Below, piece by piece: positions 34,970 to 44,029 of a DNA stretch of 64,000 nt (position 1 is the first letter of the stretch; the number at the start of each line of letters is the position of its first letter). The stretch is from CAWBKV01 sp041946675 (GTDB lineage Archaea > Halobacteriota > Methanosarcinia > Methanotrichales > Methanotrichaceae): positions 1 to 64,000 of the forward strand of contig JBHGAU010000006.1 in NCBI GenBank assembly GCA_041946675.1. The letters run 5' to 3'. Both the position numbers and the translations under genes were made by a program. The notes beneath the pieces were generated by a model, which did not search any database, was not told the origin of the DNA, and was given only the letters and a program-made list of their open reading frames with translations.

Positions 34970-36121
34970 TTATCGCTCAATTATACAGGTCGGATCCTCC
35001 CCCAAGACATCTCCATTATAGAAGTATGCCTTCTGCCTGCATCCTCCGCAGAGATCAAGATAATTGCACTTTCCGCATGCGCCTTTCAAGCTGGATCTGA
35101 TCTCACGCAGCGCCTTCAGCTCTGCTGTTGGATTATCTATCCAGATATCCCTGAAGCTGCGCTCCCGGATATTTCCAACGATAACTTCAGGCATGAAGTG
35201 GCAGGGATGAACATCGCCCTTATAGTTTATGTTAGCAACCTTTGTCCCTGTTGAGCAGCCTCCTGCGTTTATCAGAAGCCTCCTGACATAATCCTGTTTG
35301 GGATCGCCCTTTAGAAGCTCCACCAAGTATGCGCCGTCCATCGGCGAATCGGTTGTCAGTATCTCTATATTATCATCCTTCAGCTCAACTGCAGCCTCTG
35401 CAAGGAACTTTATCACGCTGCGGCGCTGCTCCGGCGTGACATCACGATCCGCTATGCTTGTGCCGCGACCTGTTGGAACGAGATGATAAAGGCAGAATCT
35501 CGGTATTCCCTCTTCAAGAGCAGTGTTCAGCAGCGCAGGAACATCCTGCCAGTTATCTTTGGTTAACGTAATCCTTAGACCAGTCTTTAGCCCTGCATCT
35601 CGGGCATTTCTGATGCCCTGCAGAGCTCGGCCGTATGCTCCGGAAACACCTCTGAATCGATCATGCTTCTCAGGCGAGGCCGAATCTATGCTCACTCCGA
35701 CATACCTTATCTTCGCCTCGGCCAGAAGCGCTGCAGCCTCTGGGGTTATCAAGGTCCCATTTGTGGATATTACGGCTCGCAGGCCAACATCTCTGGCATG
35801 AAACGCATAGGAGTAGAAGTTCCTGCTCATGAGAGGCTCGCCGCCGGTGAAAATTACTATGGGAACTTTCAGGTCTGCCAGATCATCCAAAAGACGCGTG
35901 CCCTCATCCAGGCCAAATTCCTCACGGCCATCGGCTCTTGCATCCATGTAGCAGTGCTTGCATGCAAGATTGCACTGTCTGGTCAAATTCCACATCACCA
36001 CAGGCTTTGCATGTGTTGAGAACCTCACTAAATCAGGAGGCAGATTCTCGCATGCATACGATTCTCTGAGCGTCTTCCAGACTGTCGCCTGATCAGCCAA
36101 GGCTTTGGAAAATATTATCAT
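34970..36121 (-). CDS. ahbC: Radical SAM enzyme of siroheme-dependent heme synthesis, AhbC-like
   Basis: A 383-residue SPASM-type radical SAM enzyme. The SAM cluster is C50xxxC54xxC57, GGEPLM follows near residue 97, and the C-terminus carries CGKCNYLDLCGGC for an auxiliary cluster. It is the last gene after hemL, hemC and cobA/hemD, which points to the archaeal alternative heme route. There AhbC converts didecarboxysiroheme to Fe-coproporphyrin and AhbD makes heme. The opening KPVVMWNLTRQCNLACKHCY favours AhbC, but AhbD cannot be excluded by eye. Confidence 0.7.
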   Translation of the reverse strand: MIIFSKALADQATVWKTLRESYACENLPPDLVRFSTHAKPVVMWNLTRQCNLACKHCYMDARADGREEFGLDEGTRLLDDLADLKVPIVIFTGGEPLMSRNFYSYAFHARDVGLRAVISTNGTLITPEAAALLAEAKIRYVGVSIDSASPEKHDRFRGVSGAYGRALQGIRNARDAGLKTGLRITLTKDNWQDVPALLNTALEEGIPRFCLYHLVPTGRGTSIADRDVTPEQRRSVIKFLAEAAVELKDDNIEILTTDSPMDGAYLVELLKGDPKQDYVRRLLINAGGCSTGTKVANINYKGDVHPCHFMPEVIVGNIRERSFRDIWIDNPTAELKALREIRSSLKGACGKCNYLDLCGGCRQKAYFYNGDVLGEDPTCIIER

Positions 36122-36126
36122 TACTA

Positions 36127-37578
36127 TTATCTCCTGAGACCCTGCAGCATGGCACCGAAGGTAAACTTCTCAGGCATCACATCCACTCTGATGTTCAGAT
36201 GCTCAAGCTCTTCGGCAGTGGGCTTTCCTATAGCCGCAATAGTTGCATTTGCGAGTGCATCCCTCAGCTCACTCTCCAGACCGAGCTCTTGAGCCCTCTG
36301 TACCAGATAGCGGGCAGTTGAAGAGCTTGTAAAGGCGAAGATATCGATATCCTTCACATTCCGTATCAAATCATCCAGCCTTGGGTCTTTTGAAGGGGCT
36401 ACCATATAAAGAGGAATATCATCAACTGCGATGCCCCCGCATCTGAGGCTATCTGAGAGATATTTGCTTCCCTGGGCGCTCCGCAGGAATAGAATATTCT
36501 TGCATTTATTCGGCAGCATCTGCAGAAGCCCAGCAGAGCTGTACTCCTCAGGTATGAGCGGTTTGATGCCGTATTTCTCTAAGCTTCGCTTGGTCTTGGG
36601 GCCGATCGATACAACAGTCTTTCCTGCAAGACACCTCAGTAAATCATTATTTCTAAGGGCAATTCTCACACCGTTGGCACTTGTGAAGACTATACACTCA
36701 GCAGCATTGATGCGCTCAATGGCATCGGATGGCAGAGGTATTTCTACAAGCATCAATGCAGGAGCTCCGACCGGCATGAATCCATATTCTTTGGCCAGCT
36801 TCACAGACTCATCAAGCTGGGCTGCAGGTCTCAGTATTGCGATCTTCTTTGGAGCCAATCTCTCCGAAAGTCGCACAACTTCACCCACGACAAGTATTGC
36901 AGGCGGATTTATTCCTGATTCTCGCGCCTTCGAGACAATATCCCCAAGCGTTCCCGTAACAAGCCTCTGATCTGCCCATCCGCCTTTCTCTACAATCGCA
37001 GCTGGAGTCTCAGGATTCCTTCCGCCCTCCATTAATGCTAAGACGTTCTGCTCGAGCCTCGATACGCCCATCAAAACCACAAGCGTCCCGCCTAGCCTCG
37101 CTATTGCGTTCCAATCAAGAGGACCGTCTTTCCCGGGCTCTTCATGGCCGGTCACGATTGTGAGAGATGATGTGATGCCCCTGTGAGTGACGGGAATTCC
37201 CGCAAGCTCAGGCGCTGCGATTGCGGATGTCACGCCCGGCACAACTTCGACAGGTATTCCCTTATCCAAAAGGGCAAGGGCTTCTTCGCTGCCTCTGCCG
37301 AAGAGGAATGGATCCCCTCCCTTCAGCCGGACGACTGTTTTGCCTTCCTCCGCCTTCTTTATGAGCAGATTATTTATCTCCTCTTGATTCATCTTATGTC
37401 TGCCGGCCGATTTTCCAACATCAATACGCTCTGCCCTGATTCCTTCAAGCATCTCAGGATTCAGCAGCCTGTCGAACAGAACTACATCTGCTTCAGAGAG
37501 GAGCCGCTTAGCCTTCAGTGTCATAAGCTCTGGGTCCCCCGGACCGGCTCCAACCAAGTAAACTTTACCTCGTGCCAA
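36127..37578 (-). CDS. Uroporphyrinogen III methyltransferase/synthase fusion
   Basis: A 483-residue bifunctional enzyme. Residues 1-240 are the SAM-dependent uroporphyrinogen III methyltransferase (CobA/SUMT): VGAGPGDPELMTLKA (5-19) and RLKGGDPFLFGRG (83-95). Residues about 245-483 are uroporphyrinogen III synthase (HemD): KKIAILRPAAQ, CIVFTSANGVRIAL, DIFAFTSSSTARYL. The fusion converts hydroxymethylbilane to precorrin-2, the precursor for siroheme, heme and F430/cobamides. The first 14 bases overlap hemC. Confidence 0.92.
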   Translation of the reverse strand: MARGKVYLVGAGPGDPELMTLKAKRLLSEADVVLFDRLLNPEMLEGIRAERIDVGKSAGRHKMNQEEINNLLIKKAEEGKTVVRLKGGDPFLFGRGSEEALALLDKGIPVEVVPGVTSAIAAPELAGIPVTHRGITSSLTIVTGHEEPGKDGPLDWNAIARLGGTLVVLMGVSRLEQNVLALMEGGRNPETPAAIVEKGGWADQRLVTGTLGDIVSKARESGINPPAILVVGEVVRLSERLAPKKIAILRPAAQLDESVKLAKEYGFMPVGAPALMLVEIPLPSDAIERINAAECIVFTSANGVRIALRNNDLLRCLAGKTVVSIGPKTKRSLEKYGIKPLIPEEYSSAGLLQMLPNKCKNILFLRSAQGSKYLSDSLRCGGIAVDDIPLYMVAPSKDPRLDDLIRNVKDIDIFAFTSSSTARYLVQRAQELGLESELRDALANATIAAIGKPTAEELEHLNIRVDVMPEKFTFGAMLQGLRR

Positions 37579-38482
37579 AGGCCTTCACCGCCTCATCAAC
37601 AAGTTTCCCTCCGCCCATCTCCAGAAGCCTTCTGCCAAGATCCTGAGCCTTCTGGAGGTAACCTTCCCTGATAAGTATCGATTCATCCAATCGGACGAAC
37701 CTTTTGCCATCAAGCGACAGAACTTCGGCTACAACCCTTGCTGCCCCGCCTTTCACATCAGCATGAACCGCCACTGGCACTATACAACCTCCGCCGACGG
37801 CCTCAAGTATCTTCCTCTCAATCATCGTTTCTATTCTTGTAGGCATATCGTCCAATCTTCGGGAATATAATTCTGCCGAGCTTTCCTTTTTCGCCACCAC
37901 CACTATTGTGCCCTGGTTTGCGGATGGAACAAACTTTTCAGGATCAAGCACTGAATGTGCCAGGTTCAGACCCATACGCTGCATTCCGGCTTCAGCCAGC
38001 ACAATAGCATCGTAATCTCCCTGGTTCAGTTTGCGGAGCCTTGTCTGGAGGTTGCCCCGCAGGCTTTTTATTGTAAGGTCCGGCCTTACCCGGCGAAGCT
38101 GTGCCGATCTTCGCATGCTCGAAGTCCCCACAACTGCGCCATCTTTCAGGTCGTCCAGCTCAAGCCCTTTTTCGCTTACAAGAATATCGTAGGGCGAATC
38201 GCGTTTCAAAATGGCGGATATCACAAGGCTTTCAGGCCGCTTCGTGGGAATATCCTTCATGCTGTGTACTGCGAGATCGATCTCGCCCGAGATCATTCGA
38301 TCGTCTATCTCCGCAACGAACACGCCCCAGCCGGAGATCATATGCAGAGGCTTATCCACAAAAACATCTCCGCTGGTCTTGACTATGCAGAGCTCAGTCT
38401 CGATACCCAGTTTCTTCAGCAGTTCATTTACGATCTCCGTCTGGCGCAATGCCAGGGGACTGCCGCGGCTGCCGATGATCAG
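37565..38482 (-). CDS. hemC: Porphobilinogen deaminase, probable CTG start
   Basis: Hydroxymethylbilane synthase, about 305 residues. Clear motifs are VHSMKDIPTK and the chain GTSSMRRSAQLRRVRPDL; the cofactor cysteine lies in AVGGGCIVPVAV. The conserved N-terminal strand reads IIGSRGSPLALRQTEI, including the essential arginine, but no ATG, GTG or TTG precedes it. CTG at 38482 would give exactly (M)IIGSRGSPLAL and forms a CTGA overlap with the hemL stop. A TTG at 38449 would delete the active-site arginine. The CTG start is inference; a sequencing error is the alternative. Confidence 0.88.
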   Translation of the reverse strand: MIIGSRGSPLALRQTEIVNELLKKLGIETELCIVKTSGDVFVDKPLHMISGWGVFVAEIDDRMISGEIDLAVHSMKDIPTKRPESLVISAILKRDSPYDILVSEKGLELDDLKDGAVVGTSSMRRSAQLRRVRPDLTIKSLRGNLQTRLRKLNQGDYDAIVLAEAGMQRMGLNLAHSVLDPEKFVPSANQGTIVVVAKKESSAELYSRRLDDMPTRIETMIERKILEAVGGGCIVPVAVHADVKGGAARVVAEVLSLDGKRFVRLDESILIREGYLQKAQDLGRRLLEMGGGKLVDEAVKAFGTR

Positions 38483-39753
38483 CTTTTCACTTTTAGGTTT
38501 GACTTGAATGCCTCCAGTGTAGTTTCTATAACCTCAGGGTTATGAGCAGCCGATAGGAAATCGGTCTCGAACTGGCTTGGCGTCAGGAACACGCCTGACT
38601 CAAGCATTTTATGGAAGAATGTTAAATAACTTAATTTATCGCATTTCAAGGCCTCAGCATAGTTATGAGGCTCCGGCCCAAAGAATACCTTGAACATCGA
38701 TGCAATTCCCACGACGCTATAATCGAGCTTGATATCCTCGATGATCTCCCTTAAAGCCTTTCGCATCATATCTCCAGTCGCATTCAGCCTTTCCAAAATC
38801 TTTTCATTCTCCAAAATATCAAGCGTCGCCATTCCGGACGCAAGTGAAATGGGACTGCCGTTGAACGTCCCTGCCTGATAGACAGGTCCATTTGGAGCAA
38901 CCTGCTCGATGAGATCCCTTCGACCTCCGAAGATTCCTATTGGGAATCCTCCGCCAATGATCTTTCCGAGCGTTGTAAGGTCGGGAGTTATGCCGTAGTA
39001 CTCCTGCGCGCCTCCAAGGCTCAACCGGAAGCCCGTTATGACCTCATCGAAGATCAGCAGGACACCATGCTCACGAGTCAGTTCACGAACAGCCTTCAGA
39101 TAGCCCTCCTTCGGCAGGACCGGCCCGATGTTTCCGAGAACCGGCTCTATAATCAGGGCTGCGATCTCTCCAGGAAACTGCTTCAGCATTTTTTCCAGTG
39201 CCACAGCATCATTATATGGAACTTGAAGAGTGTTCTTGGCAGTATCTGCCGGAACGCCTTTGGAATCGGGTATGCCAAGAGTTGTGGCTCCTGAGCCGGC
39301 CTTGATGAGACAGCTATCATGGGCACCATGGAATCCGCCCTCAATCTTGATGATTTTGTCCCTGCCTGTACAGCCGCGAGCCACACGTATGGCCGCCATT
39401 GTGGCCTCTGTTCCAGTGCTCACGAACCTCAGCATCTCTATGTTTGGATAAAGACCAGTGATCCTTTCTGCAAGCTTTATTTCAAGCTCCGAGGGAGTGC
39501 CGTAAAGCCAGCCTTTCTGAAGCTGGTCAGCCACGGCATTTATAATCGCAGGATGGCGGTGGCCGAGGATCATTGGGCCATAAGCAAGGCAGTGATCTAT
39601 GAATTTATTTCCATCAGCATCAAAGAGATACGGCCCTTCTGCCCTTGCCGTATAGAACGGATAGGGCTTGATTGCTCTAACTGGACTGCTGACGCCGCCG
39701 GGCAGAAGCCCAATGGCTTTCTGAAAGAGCTTGGATGAGGCATCAAAACGCAT
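38479..39753 (-). CDS. hemL: Glutamate-1-semialdehyde 2,1-aminomutase
   Basis: PLP enzyme that makes 5-aminolevulinate, 424 residues, full length. PLP lysine is K264 in TTLGKIIGGGFP; GGVSSPVRAIKPYP near the start and MFKVFFGPEPHNY near the end are family marks. First of the four tetrapyrrole genes in this unit; hemA and hemB are not in the window. Confidence 0.93.
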   Translation of the reverse strand: MRFDASSKLFQKAIGLLPGGVSSPVRAIKPYPFYTARAEGPYLFDADGNKFIDHCLAYGPMILGHRHPAIINAVADQLQKGWLYGTPSELEIKLAERITGLYPNIEMLRFVSTGTEATMAAIRVARGCTGRDKIIKIEGGFHGAHDSCLIKAGSGATTLGIPDSKGVPADTAKNTLQVPYNDAVALEKMLKQFPGEIAALIIEPVLGNIGPVLPKEGYLKAVRELTREHGVLLIFDEVITGFRLSLGGAQEYYGITPDLTTLGKIIGGGFPIGIFGGRRDLIEQVAPNGPVYQAGTFNGSPISLASGMATLDILENEKILERLNATGDMMRKALREIIEDIKLDYSVVGIASMFKVFFGPEPHNYAEALKCDKLSYLTFFHKMLESGVFLTPSQFETDFLSAAHNPEVIETTLEAFKSNLKVKS

Positions 39754-39805
39754 TGGCAGAGCACCAGGTTTAGCAACCCTGGTCCAGATTAATCAACCTT
39801 GCGAT

Positions 39806-40657
39806 TCAGATTTGATTCATGTCGTACCATCCGCCGTTGCCGTCATACCGGCTACAGCACGGCAGCCAATTATCATCTTTATCCTCCTCCATAGTCAGCG
39901 ATTCTAAATCCATGTTCGCAGCCATGTCAAAGGTCCCCATGTAATCCTCGCCCATCTCAATCGAGGGCATTTTCCATGACTCAATCGATAACTCGTCCAT
40001 CGGAATTCCAGCAAGTTGAAGAACACCGAAATGCACCTTGCCATTGGTTAAGTTCTCAACTATGTTCATCGATGTGCTGAAAGAATCTGCCTGAATATCG
40101 ATCGTTCTAGCCAGCTTGTGCGCATCCCCGGCCATATAATTTATGGAATTCAAATTGTCTCGATTCTTTATCCATGCATCTTCCTTCAGCAAAGAGTTAA
40201 AAACAATTGGCTGGAGTTTATAATAACTCGAATCTATTGTCATAGATATCGGGGCATATATCATTCTACCGTCTTCTTTCAGCCGGCTAATGCCGTTTGC
40301 ATCTTCAGATTCATCAATAGATTCCCCTCCCACATCGTATATGGGATTTGCCCATTTTTCGTCTATGTGATAGCTTTCTGCATATATGCTGGAACCGATA
40401 TCTATAGTGCCGCTCCCATGAGCAATGCTCTTTGTCTCCACACCATTGAAAGAGACTTCTGGCAGACCAAAGGCATCTGGCATATAATAGCATTTATAGG
40501 CTGAGAAGAAGCCAGAACCGCTAACCCTCTGGTCAAATCTAAAAGTAAGGTTATTCTCCTGGCCGGATGTGATCCTATTTTCTTCTGCAAATCCTACTGT
40601 CACCAGACCCATAATAGCAAATGCAGCAATAATCGCAAATATACGGCGTTCTTTCAT
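39806..40657 (-). CDS. Secreted protein, unknown family
   Basis: A 283-residue protein with a signal peptide (residues 1-24, ending FAEE). The mature part is strand-rich, with many Ser, Asp and Asn and a C-terminal Met/Glu-rich stretch, then a tail with CCSRYDGNGGWYDM. No membrane anchor. I do not recognise the family. It follows hemL by about 50 bases in reverse (hemL lies downstream), so it could share a transcript, but a functional link is not suggested. AAGGACGG lies upstream of the ATG. Confidence 0.65.
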   Translation of the reverse strand: MKERRIFAIIAAFAIMGLVTVGFAEENRITSGQENNLTFRFDQRVSGSGFFSAYKCYYMPDAFGLPEVSFNGVETKSIAHGSGTIDIGSSIYAESYHIDEKWANPIYDVGGESIDESEDANGISRLKEDGRMIYAPISMTIDSSYYKLQPIVFNSLLKEDAWIKNRDNLNSINYMAGDAHKLARTIDIQADSFSTSMNIVENLTNGKVHFGVLQLAGIPMDELSIESWKMPSIEMGEDYMGTFDMAANMDLESLTMEEDKDDNWLPCCSRYDGNGGWYDMNQI

Positions 40658-40861
40658 TGAGATCTTAACCGTCCTTCAATATCCATGGGATTTAATACCT
40701 TCACCGTTGGACGAAATCAAAAAGAAAATCGAAATTCATGCGGTTTCAAATATAAAAACATAAGTAATTATTAGACAAAATATGTTAGGGCTAATCAAAT
40801 TAGTCCTCGCAAAGCTTTAAATGGCATAATCAGTTATCTTGCGAGAAAAGAAGGTCAAATC

Positions 40862-41179
40862 ATGACTAGATCTCTGGCAACTGGAGTGGTTCTCCTATCG
40901 CTATTTATGGCCTTTACTTTTTGCGTGGCCTTTGCGGAGAACAATACAACAAATACTGCGAAAATGAATAACGCTACAAATGTATCTGAGAATTCCACCA
41001 ATATAACCATGCTGACGAATGAGTCCACGAATGCAACTATGACTCAAAATTCAACGGGCAATGCAGCCAATCCGTTTGCCAATGCAAAGGGATCTGTAGC
41101 ATGCGATCCGGGATGTCAAAGGGTCTGTGCAAAACCTCCTAAAGGCGGCGCTATGCAATGCCATTGCCTATGCCCATAA
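40862..41179 (+). CDS. Secreted sequon-rich protein with Cys-rich tail
   Basis: A 105-residue protein with a signal peptide (residues 1-25, ending AFAE). Residues 26-70 are almost only Asn, Thr, Ser, Met and Ala with at least eight N-x-S/T sequons, so the chain is probably heavily N-glycosylated. The last 25 residues are cysteine-rich (CDPGCQRVCAK, CHCLCP), six cysteines in all. No known family. AAGG lies upstream of the ATG. It may be an envelope or sheath component; that is inference from composition. Confidence 0.6.
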   Translation: MTRSLATGVVLLSLFMAFTFCVAFAENNTTNTAKMNNATNVSENSTNITMLTNESTNATMTQNSTGNAANPFANAKGSVACDPGCQRVCAKPPKGGAMQCHCLCP

Positions 41180-41658
41180 TAAGGCATGGAGAATGGAAGG
41201 TAGCACAAAATCGCTGAATGCCCTCTTAATCAGGAAATCAAATTTTTTTAAACTTTTGGCAGTTTCTTTCAAGTAGCTGGCATGCTGGCGCTCATAAATC
41301 TGCGTATTCGGGATGATTGGGGATAAATCAAAAATTTTTTACAGCGATTAGTGTTCTTAATGCTCTTTTATATTTGATTACATATCATTATAAAATTATA
41401 ACATTAGACCCATTCACCATATCAAGCCTTCAGAGGCCTTATAAATTATGCTAAGTTCGCTTTTAATCCCTTCATCAGCAAAAAGTATAAATAACCGAAG
41501 TGGCTATCTTGACTATATTAGTATTAATTAGATGTTAATGCTAAATATAGGTGAAATAAATATACTGGTCCTAGGGAGGACGAGAGGGGATTAAAGGATT
41601 TAGAGGCAGGCTGGAGACGCTAGCGGCAGCAAAAAAAAATCGTGAGGGATGGCACAGG
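41180..41658. other. Long AT-rich intergenic region, no gene seen
   Basis: No supported coding frame on either strand. AGTATAAATAA near 41485-41495 is TATA-like on the plus strand and precedes a purine-rich stretch (GGAGGACGAGAGGGGATTAAAG at about 41575-41597 in part) without a gene, so an untranslated RNA is possible but not shown. A run of nine A residues at 41631-41639 is described separately. Confidence 0.4.
41631..41639 (-). terminator. Oligo-T terminator after larC
   Basis: On the minus strand a run of nine T residues starts 20 bases after the larC stop codon. T-rich tracts are sufficient for archaeal transcription termination. Confidence 0.5.
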
Positions 41659-42843
41659 TCAACAGCCGTTGGATCTCCAACCTTCCTCTTCAACCTTTTT
41701 GATGATCGTTCTCAGCGGCAGCCCAGTCGTGGCTGCAATCTTTCTGCAATCCTCATATTCAGGCTTGATATTCAGGATATCCCTGCCAAGCCTGCTTACC
41801 TTAGCGGAAGACCGATAGCTAACACCGTTTATCGCTATAGCTACAGATATCTCCTCACGCGCTGCAACATATCGGTGAATGCTTGGAAAGACCCTGAGCC
41901 CTAGTGAGCCGGTCTCAAGCATAATCAGCCTTGAGAGCCTTTCGATATCATCATTCAGGACTATTGCCCTGATCACGCTTCCGCTCCTGCCCTTCTTCAT
42001 GATCGCTGGAATTAGCGATACATCCAGGGCTCCGGCATCCATGAGCATCTCAATGAGGTGTCCCAGAACCTCGCCTGTAACATCATCAACGTTGGTCTCC
42101 AGCTGGACCACGCGATCAGGAGCCAGATTTTCGTGCCTGATCTCCCCGATCACGGCCCTTAGCGCATTCGGCATGGAGTAGTCTCTGCTGCCAGCTCCAT
42201 AGCCGACCTTCTCTGCTCTGATCAAAGGATACTCGAGAATAAAGCGATCGATCATTACAGCCATCAATGCCGCACCCGTCGGCGTGAGAAGCTCCTGGTC
42301 GATAGGCCCGCCTTTCCATAGAATATTGAAATCGCGCAGAATCTCAAGCGCTGCTGGCCCTGGAACAGGCAGAAGCCCATGCTGCGAAGAAACATTGCCT
42401 CCGCCTACTGAAACTGGCATAGATAATCTTCGTTCTGCTTTCAAACTCTGAAGGGCCGCGCATGATCCGGCAATATCAGCCAGCGCGTCCATTGCGCCTA
42501 TCTCGTGGAATTTGGCCTCTTCCTTTGGAATGCCGTGGACTCTGCTCTCGGCATTTGCAAGGACTTCCAGGGCATTCATTGCCATTTGAAGTGCATCATC
42601 TTCCAGGCTGGACCCCTGAAGGATAGACTTTGCTTCAGCGACGCTGTGATATCTTCTGTCTGAGAGCACCTTTGCCCTTACTGCAGAGATATGGCAGCGG
42701 CTTTCGCGCGAGATTTCAAGCTTGCAGCCCACGGATCGCACCGCTTCATGAACTATACTTTTGTCGGCGCCCAAGTCCAAAAGGCAGCCCATTATCATAT
42801 CGCCCGAGGCACCAGAATAAGGATCAAAGAGAAGGGCCAACAT
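41659..42843 (-). CDS. larC: LarC-family nickel pincer cofactor protein
   Basis: A 394-residue protein of the LarC (formerly DUF111) family. In bacteria LarC uses CTP to insert nickel into the pincer nucleotide cofactor of lactate racemase. Family marks here are the start LLFDPYSGASGDMIMGCLLD, the acid-rich ETNVDDVTGEVLGHLIE, and the C-terminal KPEYEDCRKIAATTGLPLR. LarB and LarE are not in the window; in methanogens the target enzyme is unknown. Confidence 0.88.
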   Translation of the reverse strand: MLALLFDPYSGASGDMIMGCLLDLGADKSIVHEAVRSVGCKLEISRESRCHISAVRAKVLSDRRYHSVAEAKSILQGSSLEDDALQMAMNALEVLANAESRVHGIPKEEAKFHEIGAMDALADIAGSCAALQSLKAERRLSMPVSVGGGNVSSQHGLLPVPGPAALEILRDFNILWKGGPIDQELLTPTGAALMAVMIDRFILEYPLIRAEKVGYGAGSRDYSMPNALRAVIGEIRHENLAPDRVVQLETNVDDVTGEVLGHLIEMLMDAGALDVSLIPAIMKKGRSGSVIRAIVLNDDIERLSRLIMLETGSLGLRVFPSIHRYVAAREEISVAIAINGVSYRSSAKVSRLGRDILNIKPEYEDCRKIAATTGLPLRTIIKKVEEEGWRSNGC

Positions 42844-42988
42844 ACCTGGGTAAATCTTGCTTATGCCGTTAAATAGGAATTGGTCTTAACTTTATGTTGT
42901 AGATCATGCCACCCGGCAATGGATCTTCCCGATCAACGTTTCTCTTGGGTCGGGAGGAACATTATGGGGTCTTCAAAATTAGTATGAT

Positions 42989-43016
42989 AAGGAAGGATCA
43001 GAAGTAATCCTTCCTT
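42989..43016 (-). terminator. 10-bp perfect hairpin after the repeat-protein gene
   Basis: AAGGAAGGAT and ATCCTTCCTT, a perfect 10-bp inverted repeat with an 8-base loop, ending 20 bases beyond the stop codon of the minus-strand gene at 43036. It can fold in RNA from either strand. Probably a terminator or 3' stabiliser for that secreted-protein mRNA. Confidence 0.5.
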
Positions 43017-43035
43017 TAGATATGGCAGCCTGGGC

Positions 43036-43854
43036 TTAGAGATTCGTTGTCATATTTGCCTTCTGCGTAAGTGAAGCCACGACTATATCGTTGTTCGATC
43101 CATTCAAAGCCAGATTATGTGTTACGGAATTGCCACTCCCGAGAATAGTTGCATTCTCAAGGATCTCCTGGTATTCTTGGGCAAAAGTCAGTCTAGCATT
43201 ATTCGAATTGATAGTAGCCTGTTGATCTACATCATTATTGCTGCCGAAGAGATTTGCACTGCCTATTGCAACCTGCGTTAATTTTGAACCGGTTAAGCTG
43301 CTATGATTCGTACTCTGGCTTATTCGCTGATCAAGCCAGTTATTGTTGCCAATTAAGCAGGAAGCCCCCAGGAATGAGAATTGAGTTAAACTGCTCAGAG
43401 TAAGCTTATTATCATATGAGTCAACAGAAGTCTCCTGATGAACATCATTATTGGAGCCCACAATTTCAGCCACCTGAGCCGCACGCTGGGCCAGGCTGCC
43501 CTCGATAATGCTATTATTTATTAGATTTGCCTCGATGCTTTGCTTAAGATGGTTATCATTGCCAGTTACATTGCCTACAATGGTGCAGATTTGAATTATG
43601 CCAGTAGGGGTGTTTCTGCTTGTTAAATCATTGTCATTGGCATATGCATCTATATGCTGGCTGACATAATTGTTGTCTCCCTGAACATTAGCAATAGCAT
43701 AAGTCTCCTGGTCAATATAGACATTCCCAGTAACGCAATTACCTTCTGCCTCTTGATGGATATCGACAGATATATGGTTGTTGCTGCCCGTTGCAGCAGC
43801 TGCGGAAACCAGCAGCAAAGAGCCGACGATGAATATCGCTATACAGTCATTCAT
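43036..43854 (-). CDS. Secreted Asn/Gln-rich repeat protein, curli-like beta solenoid
   Basis: A 272-residue protein: signal peptide (about 1-22, ending AAAA), then seven repeats of 34-39 residues, each opening G-x-N-N-x-(V/L)-x-Q, for example GSNNHISVDIHQ, GDNNYVSQHI, GSNNDVHQET, GNNNWLDQRI, GSNNDVDQQA. Within each unit another N-x-L...L-x-Q ladder follows. The regular Asn/Gln/hydrophobic ladder is like curlin repeats of CsgA and suggests a beta solenoid or functional amyloid. AGGAGG six bases before the ATG at 43854 fixes the start. Confidence 0.7.
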   Translation of the reverse strand: MNDCIAIFIVGSLLLVSAAAATGSNNHISVDIHQEAEGNCVTGNVYIDQETYAIANVQGDNNYVSQHIDAYANDNDLTSRNTPTGIIQICTIVGNVTGNDNHLKQSIEANLINNSIIEGSLAQRAAQVAEIVGSNNDVHQETSVDSYDNKLTLSSLTQFSFLGASCLIGNNNWLDQRISQSTNHSSLTGSKLTQVAIGSANLFGSNNDVDQQATINSNNARLTFAQEYQEILENATILGSGNSVTHNLALNGSNNDIVVASLTQKANMTTNL

Positions 43855-44029
43855 AACTTGCCTCCTAATAGCATTCCCCAACATCCCTCAAGGAGGACAA
43901 GCCCTTTCGGAAATGTTACAATAAGTCTGTATCTCTCTTTAATAAAATGTTGAGAAATCTAATTTAGTAGATATAATCAATAACAGAATTAAGTAATGTT
44001 GCGCAATCTAATGCAAAATAAGGAGTCAA

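Noticed and set aside
41500..41640. An untranslated RNA gene downstream of the TATA-like site near 41485
   Set aside because: No stable conserved fold could be recognised and the A run at 41631 is better explained as an oligo-T terminator for larC on the other strand.
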